From an uncultured Lachnospiraceae bacterium (GTDB lineage Bacteria; Bacillota_A; Clostridia; Lachnospirales; Lachnospiraceae), in the NCBI GenBank assembly GCA_910585855.1, contig CAJUGZ010000001.1, positions 1 through 64,000 of the forward strand: a stretch of 64,000 nucleotides of DNA, written 5' to 3'. Positions 58,971 to 64,000 of the stretch are shown in pieces (the stretch's first letter is position 1; every line of letters begins with the position of its first letter). Both the position numbers and the translations under genes were made by a program. A model generated the notes under the pieces. That model saw only the letters and a list, made by a program, of their open reading frames with translations, did no database searches and was not told where the DNA came from.

Positions 58971-60164
58971 TCAAACTTTACATAAAAGCACAAACTCTGT
59001 CGGAACTAAATTCCCGCCATAATGCCGAAGATAAAATTTATACTGCGGATATATACTGTCAATCAAAAACGGAATCTTCCAAATATCCTCATAACCATGA
59101 TAAACACAAATTGCCAATTTGGGATGATCCCTTTTTATTATTTTTTGCATCCCCAAAATAGCACTCTGTTCCGCTCCTTCAATATCCATCTTAATAAATG
59201 TAACGGATTCCTCTATATCTTCATCTAAACTTACTACCTCAACCCTTTCATATCCCGTTTGTGCCTCCTCCAATTTATTTGCAGAAGTGATCTCATTTTC
59301 GTTTAGATACATAACCCCCCCAGAAGCTCCTGCTCCCTTCTGCCGAATCACAATATCATGGTATTCTGCTAAATTTTTCTCTAATTCTATACAAGATTTA
59401 CTAGATATTTCATATGCATAAATTCTTTTATAACCCGTTCCATACATTTGGATATACTGTAAAATAGAATCTCCATTAAATGCACCTATATCCACAAAAA
59501 CATCTTCTTTATTATCAGAAAATAAATCTGGTTCATAATAATCAAAAAAAATAGATTTTACTACACTAATATCATTTAAATCCAGTTCTGCCCAATTTCT
59601 TAAAATTGCATATAAGGTACGTTTGGACAAATAATCTTCTAATCGGCGGTATAGCCATAAAAATTCATAACTTCTTTGTTTTAATACTGCTGCTCGAAAC
59701 TCCAATGTCTGATAATCTCCCTGTTCTGGATGAATTGTCCCCCATAGAGGAAAACGAGCAAAATATGTAACAAATCTATTATATGCACTGAAATTTTGTC
59801 CCTTCAGCCATAATAAATTATTTTTCATTACTTCTACTAACTTTTCCCTGCTATTATTCCAAATATAATTCAAAAGAGCAAAAAACTCTTTATCATATAG
59901 ATTTTGTATAAGAAACGGCTGTTTTATTTCATCCATAACCCGATAAATTTCCAACAGCCAATCTGCATCTGACAAACTCTCCGTATCAATTCGATCGGTA
60001 ATACTATAAGGTAAAACAACATTTAAATTTTTTTCAACACACTTTCTGCCCTCTGAAATATCTTCTTTTAATATCCTGCTATCCTCTGTTTTCATTTGAT
60101 GTTCCAATGCTTCACCAATTACTTCAAGGAGTTCAAAAATCTTCTGTTCCACTTCCTTATCCAT
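58971..60164 (-). CDS. FkbM-family methyltransferase of the flagellin locus
   Basis: The ~397-residue protein has a helical N-terminal half. A class I methyltransferase domain of the FkbM type lies in the C-terminal half: VFVDIGAFNGDSILQYIQMYG (SAM motif I), RIYAYEISSKSCIELEKNL, VEVVSLDEDIEESVTFIKMDIEGAEQSAILGMQKII, and KLAICVYHGYEDIWKIP. It probably O-methylates a glycan. Being next to a glycosyltransferase and flagellin, it likely modifies the flagellin sugar. A seven-G tract (59315-59321) in the coding strand is in frame and may switch the gene. Confidence 0.85.
   Translation of the reverse strand: MDKEVEQKIFELLEVIGEALEHQMKTEDSRILKEDISEGRKCVEKNLNVVLPYSITDRIDTESLSDADWLLEIYRVMDEIKQPFLIQNLYDKEFFALLNYIWNNSREKLVEVMKNNLLWLKGQNFSAYNRFVTYFARFPLWGTIHPEQGDYQTLEFRAAVLKQRSYEFLWLYRRLEDYLSKRTLYAILRNWAELDLNDISVVKSIFFDYYEPDLFSDNKEDVFVDIGAFNGDSILQYIQMYGTGYKRIYAYEISSKSCIELEKNLAEYHDIVIRQKGAGASGGVMYLNENEITSANKLEEAQTGYERVEVVSLDEDIEESVTFIKMDIEGAEQSAILGMQKIIKRDHPKLAICVYHGYEDIWKIPFLIDSIYPQYKFYLRHYGGNLVPTEFVLLCKV
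59315..59321 (-). repeat. Seven-G tract in the FkbM gene
   Basis: Seven C on the plus strand encode SGGV after the SAM-binding motif. A change of one unit would remove the catalytic part that contains the KMDIEGAE segment. Confidence 0.6.
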
Positions 60165-60209
60165 TTTTATTTTCCTCATTTTGTATCTTTTTATTTATTC
60201 AAAATAATA

Positions 60210-62423
60210 CTAAGATAATTTTAATTTTATTTCATGTTCTAAATTATCTAAGTCCACGTCTTCCAACACATACGTACGAAGTTGTTTTAATATGTCGGCT
60301 GCTTCCGCCACTCGATTCTCCTCCATTAAAAAACGAACCTTTCCTTTGATTTGAACAGCCAATTTCCGTATTTCCTCATTTGCCTTTTTCACCTCTTCTA
60401 CCCGTCTTTTTTCTTCCTGTTTTTTCTTTTCTCCATATAATTTTACATACGCTTTAATAGGAGAATCCAAAGACGGAAAGATTCCGATACAGTCCTTAAA
60501 ACAATTTATCGTATCTTTAAAATTTTCGGTACTTTCCAAAACAAATGCACTCTTTAGACGCACTGCCAGCCGACAGGAAAGAGGAAGCAGTTCCATCTCT
60601 CCTTCAAATGCATTGGTTTTAAAAAAGCTGCCGTAAAATTCCAGATTTCTTTCTATAAATTTATTAAAAAGACTTCTTAAAAGTATATAATCTTCTCTTC
60701 CCATCCCATATACCAGTCTTGCCTCTGCCGATTTTAAAGCAAAATACTCATAACGAATATTTTTTTCTTTTGCTGCTTTTTCAAGCAGTCTGCACCGCTC
60801 CTCTATTTTTTCCAAAGAAGTATTTTCACAAAAAGAATCAATTCCCTTTCGCCATTGATCAAATTTTATATTTAAAAACATTGGTTCTAAATCAACCTGA
60901 TAACGTTCTGCAATATTCCAAACCGATTCATCTAATTTAAAAATATCAATTACACAACCAAACAGTTCTTTATAATATTCTTGTAATATCTGTGTTTCTT
61001 TTTCTGTTATTTTGTTGTTCTTTTCTCTAACTAAAAAATCCATATTTCTTATCTTAATATACCAGATATAATAATGTTTATGGTTTACTTGTCCAAAAAT
61101 TTTTGCAAGCCTTTTATAGTCTTCTTCTGGTGCTTCTTTTTCCTTTTGCATTAAAATCTTAAGAACTTCCTGATTAGGTCCTTCCCGATTTATCATAGTT
61201 TCTGCAATTCTTACAAAATACTCTTGATAATTATTTCCTGCCATAGCATCCATAACTTCTGGAATCAATGAACTATGTAATATAAGTGTATTTCCTTTCC
61301 AATCAAATAAATCAAAATATTGATTCAACGTTTCCGTATCTCCCTTTTTTAATCGACAGCAAATATACCAGCAATAGACACTATTTCGTGTTGTTTCCTC
61401 AAAACATTCACTTACAAAAAATGCACCTTGTTCCATCACCTCTTTTTCATTATCTTTTAATTTTTCATAAATATGAAGATATTTATTACAACACTTTTCA
61501 CAAATTTCATATTCTTTTTTTCGAAAATAGATTTCTGCTCCAAATCCATATAATCTTGCTTGACACATAAACGTATTTCGTTTATCCTTTATCGCTTCTT
61601 TATAAGAATTTTCTGCTTCTTCTAACCGATAAGTAACCAATTCTGCAAAAATACATCCAGAATAAAACGTCCCTCTTTCCTTATTGGAAAAATCATCCTT
61701 TCTTTTTTCTATCAATCTAATTCCTTCTTTGCATAATTCTTCCAATTTACGATATTCTCCAATACCCCGATATTCCTGTGCAAGTTGTACCCACCATCGA
61801 AGTTCATTTTTTTCTTTTTGAATCATTTCTAATAAAAGTGAAATATTTCGCTCAGAATGTTTATATTTTTCTTCTTCACTTTCAAAAATATAACCAAAGT
61901 GTTTTACCGGAGCATGTAAAATTTTACATGCTCCCCTTATTGGATATAAATATTCATGAATACTGCTTACAAAACGTGTATCTAGATCTAAGCGAATCAT
62001 TCTGCTTACCCAGCTATCCGAATAACGTGCTTCTCCATAATCAAAAAAATTACGCTGAATATAGCAAGCCACTCCATATTCTTTATATTCACCAGATTGA
62101 AAAAACTCTACAATTTCCTTTACATCCATAAACCATTCATCATCATCAATATATAAAAACCACTCTCCCTTTGCCTTTTCTAAACCAGCATTTCTTGCTT
62201 TAGAAAAGTCCTTACACCATTTAAATTTTATGATTTGCTTTGTATATTCCAATAAAATTGCATGTGTTTCTTCATCACATCCAGTATCCACAATAATCAA
62301 TTCACTATCCACTTGCTCCATAATCGGTTTTAATGATTCTAGACATTTCCGTATGGTTGCTTTCCGATTGGATGCCAACAAAGAAATAGATAAAACAGGT
62401 CGATTTTTTTCTGCTGCTTCCAT
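60210..62423 (-). CDS. Family 2 glycosyltransferase with long helical C-terminus
   Basis: The first ~230 residues are a GT2 domain: SISLLASNRKATIRKCLESLKPIMEQVDSELIIVDTGCDEETHAILLEYTKQIIKFKWCKDFSKARNAGLEKAKGEWFLYIDDDEWF, with the DDD metal site. Residues ~230-700 are helical repeats resembling TPR (YREVGEYRKLEELCKEGIRL-like segments). Such GT2-TPR proteins placed directly downstream of flagellin attach or extend flagellin O-glycans. The gene is 30 nt upstream of the FkbM gene and 103 nt after the flagellin stop, with a terminator between. Confidence 0.87.
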   Translation of the reverse strand: MEAAEKNRPVLSISLLASNRKATIRKCLESLKPIMEQVDSELIIVDTGCDEETHAILLEYTKQIIKFKWCKDFSKARNAGLEKAKGEWFLYIDDDEWFMDVKEIVEFFQSGEYKEYGVACYIQRNFFDYGEARYSDSWVSRMIRLDLDTRFVSSIHEYLYPIRGACKILHAPVKHFGYIFESEEEKYKHSERNISLLLEMIQKEKNELRWWVQLAQEYRGIGEYRKLEELCKEGIRLIEKRKDDFSNKERGTFYSGCIFAELVTYRLEEAENSYKEAIKDKRNTFMCQARLYGFGAEIYFRKKEYEICEKCCNKYLHIYEKLKDNEKEVMEQGAFFVSECFEETTRNSVYCWYICCRLKKGDTETLNQYFDLFDWKGNTLILHSSLIPEVMDAMAGNNYQEYFVRIAETMINREGPNQEVLKILMQKEKEAPEEDYKRLAKIFGQVNHKHYYIWYIKIRNMDFLVREKNNKITEKETQILQEYYKELFGCVIDIFKLDESVWNIAERYQVDLEPMFLNIKFDQWRKGIDSFCENTSLEKIEERCRLLEKAAKEKNIRYEYFALKSAEARLVYGMGREDYILLRSLFNKFIERNLEFYGSFFKTNAFEGEMELLPLSCRLAVRLKSAFVLESTENFKDTINCFKDCIGIFPSLDSPIKAYVKLYGEKKKQEEKRRVEEVKKANEEIRKLAVQIKGKVRFLMEENRVAEAADILKQLRTYVLEDVDLDNLEHEIKLKLS

Positions 62424-62446
62424 AAAATCCTCCTAATTTTGTATAG

Positions 62447-62479
62447 AAAAGAGCGGCAGATTATACCGCTCTTTTTTCC
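62447..62479. terminator. Rho-independent terminator after flagellin
   Basis: AAGAGCGG (62449-62456) pairs with CCGCTCTT (62466-62473), with A/T runs on both sides so that it works on the minus strand for flagellin. Confidence 0.85.
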
Positions 62480-62526
62480 TATATATTTTTTACTTTCCTA
62501 ATAGAATCTAATAAAAGTAAAAAAAA

Positions 62527-64000
62527 TTAACCAAGTAAGGATAATACTCCCTGTGTAGACTGATTAGCCTGTGCAAGCATAGACTGACCCGCTTGTGCCA
62601 GAATATTGTTCTTTGTATATTCTACCATTTCTTCTGCCATATCCACATCACGAATCCGAGATTCTGCAGATGTTGTATTTTCAACAACATTATCCAAATT
62701 GGCAATCGTATGCTCCAAACGATTTTGAATTGCACCAAGCGAAGAACGCTGTTCTGAAACTTTCTTAACCGCTGCAGCAATTGTTTCAATCGCATTTCTA
62801 GCATTTGTATCATCCTTGCCAGCTACAGAAAGTTTCTTTACACCAAGGTTAGATGCACTCATAGATTCCAGTTTCATCGTAATCTGATTGTTATCCGTTG
62901 CATCTGCACCTACATGTAACTTTAACTCCAATGTTCCTATCTTTTTATCCGTTTTTGCTATTAACTCGTCAACATCATCCTCCGTTGCATCTTTCAGTTC
63001 ATCTCCAATTTTAATGTACAATCCTTGCCCTTTGTATTTTCCACCCTTATCAAAATAAGAATACAAACCGTTCGCTGCAATTTCATTTCCATCTGCATCT
63101 GTAAATTGAACAGTACCTTTTGTTTTTACATCAGCAAGATTTGCTACATTCGTTGTTATAGCACTATTCAAATATGCATTTGTTATGGAAGTATAATAAC
63201 TTGTAGTAGTAACTGTTGTTCCCAAATAAGAACCACTCTTATATTGGACTCCGTCTTTATCATATACATCCGTTGTTAAAACATAACCTGTTGCAGTAGC
63301 TGGTGTTGCATTTGTAGAATAGACTTCCGCAGTTGCAATAGATCCATCCGTACTAAATGTTACTTTATAAAAATCAGTATATGTCTTACCTGTCATATCA
63401 TATCCAGCATTTACTTTCACATAATTGCCATCGGTATCCTTAATATATGCATCTGTAACTGAAGTAGCAAGAACCGTTTTTGTAGTAGCTATTGCTGTTA
63501 CTGTTGTTGCTGCTACTCCAGCCTTATCTGGTGTATCACTTAAGAAATAAGTTTTTGTACTTATTTTATTTAATTCATCTAAAGCAGACACTAAAGAACC
63601 TTTTTTTACTGTTTGTATCTTTTGTTGATCATCAATATAATATAAATCTGTACTAAGCGTTTCTACTTCTTTATACTGAAAATCAATCGCCTTCTCCCCG
63701 TTTACATCCCCTTTCAGCAGATAAGTTTCATTAAACTTTGTAGTTTCGGATACACGGTCGATTTCTGTTACCAACTGATCAATTTCATCCTGAATACTCT
63801 GGCGGTCAGATTCGGAATTTGTTCCATTTGCTGCCTGTACAGCCAGTTCATTCATACGCTGCAGCATACTGTGTACTTCGTTTAAAGCACCTTCTGCCGT
63901 CTGCACGCAGGATACACCATCCTGTGCATTAGTCGAAGCCTGATCCAATCCTCGAATCTGTTTTCTCATTTTTTCGGAAATAGAAAGACCTGCTGCATCA
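62527..64000 (-). CDS. Flagellin (5' end outside window)
   Basis: The frame is open to the window edge and begins inside the conserved N-terminal domain (DAAGLSISEKMRKQIRGLDQASTNAQDGVSCVQTAEGALNEVHSMLQRMNELAVQAANGTNS), so about 45 residues are missing. The conserved C-terminus SSLGAIQNRLEHTIANLDNVVENTTSAESRIRDVDMAEEMVEYTKNNILAQAGQSMLAQANQSTQGVLSLLG is complete. The ~300-residue central part (T/S/A-rich) is the exposed variable D2/D3 region and the likely site of O-glycosylation by the downstream GT2. The protein is exported by the flagellar type III system. Confidence 0.95.
   Translation of the reverse strand, partial: DAAGLSISEKMRKQIRGLDQASTNAQDGVSCVQTAEGALNEVHSMLQRMNELAVQAANGTNSESDRQSIQDEIDQLVTEIDRVSETTKFNETYLLKGDVNGEKAIDFQYKEVETLSTDLYYIDDQQKIQTVKKGSLVSALDELNKISTKTYFLSDTPDKAGVAATTVTAIATTKTVLATSVTDAYIKDTDGNYVKVNAGYDMTGKTYTDFYKVTFSTDGSIATAEVYSTNATPATATGYVLTTDVYDKDGVQYKSGSYLGTTVTTTSYYTSITNAYLNSAITTNVANLADVKTKGTVQFTDADGNEIAANGLYSYFDKGGKYKGQGLYIKIGDELKDATEDDVDELIAKTDKKIGTLELKLHVGADATDNNQITMKLESMSASNLGVKKLSVAGKDDTNARNAIETIAAAVKKVSEQRSSLGAIQNRLEHTIANLDNVVENTTSAESRIRDVDMAEEMVEYTKNNILAQAGQSMLAQANQSTQGVLSLLG

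Noticed and set aside
58711..59022. Rightward open frame ending GFHAMISARQTQIPVTPALWKQYISEK
   Set aside because: It overlaps the Rpn remnant and the end of the FkbM gene, lacks a start signal, and I cannot support it as a gene, although the last part could be a gene scrap.

Overview
The window comes from an AT-rich, motile, anaerobic-type Firmicute. The Lachnospiraceae (Roseburia, Agathobacter or Butyrivibrio-like) fit best, judging from strong AGGAGG ribosome sites, a flagellin with a flagellin-glycosylation cluster, a Tad/Flp pilus locus, a LicT/GlcT-controlled sugar PTS and a LytTR two-component pair. This placement rests on gene content and codon style, not on an rRNA gene.

Positions 1 to about 41,600 are the right-hand part of a prophage. 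Its left end lies outside the window. From right to left it holds a large serine recombinase (40000-41568), a nuclease of the Rpn family, two paralogous coiled-coil lipoproteins, a putative metallopeptidase, several XRE repressors with recognisable operators and divergent promoters, a C5 DNA methyltransferase, small early genes, and a replication initiator with two sets of ~30-bp spaced repeats. Further left are a late-gene activator and then a long leftward late operon. The late operon combines a lambda-type head (GpA terminase, gpW, lambda portal, S78 protease, capsid, DUF2190 decoration protein, gpZ) with a P2-type contractile tail (sheath, tube, gpE/E' frameshift, tape measure, gpX, gpD, gpV, gpU, gp25, gpJ, gpI) and a tandem family of tail-fibre genes. 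The recombinase abuts a cpaF (tadA) ATPase gene that is cut just after its conserved LRMRPD motif, so the phage sits inside the Tad pilus operon.

Positions 41,600 to 64,000 are host chromosome, all major genes on the minus strand. They comprise the rest of the Tad operon (cpaF 5' part, cpaE/tadZ, prepilin peptidase), a PTS EIICBA gene with an antitermination leader and its PRD antiterminator, a chemotaxis receptor, an AgrC-like kinase with a LytTR regulator, and a pentose locus (xylulokinase, LacI-type regulator, FucI-family isomerase with a consensus promoter and palindromic operator). After these come a small degraded mobile-element patch (DUF6017-type Rep protein, ribbon-helix-helix protein, Rpn remnant) and a flagellin locus with an FkbM methyltransferase and a family 2 glycosyltransferase.

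The most interesting points are these. (1) Poly-G tracts in a tail-fibre gene (7 G, out of frame; 8 G would restore it), in the terminase small subunit and in the flagellin-linked FkbM gene suggest phase variation in both phage and host surface functions. (2) A ~500-600 nt gene-free stretch of the prophage replication region has several paired stems and ends in a rho-independent terminator, so it may be a large structured RNA. (3) Lysogeny disrupts a Tad pilus ATPase and could act as a reversible switch. (4) A duplicated promoter-hairpin leader drives two tiny phage genes of unknown role. (5) The immunity-type repressor next to the integration module seems to begin with ACG.
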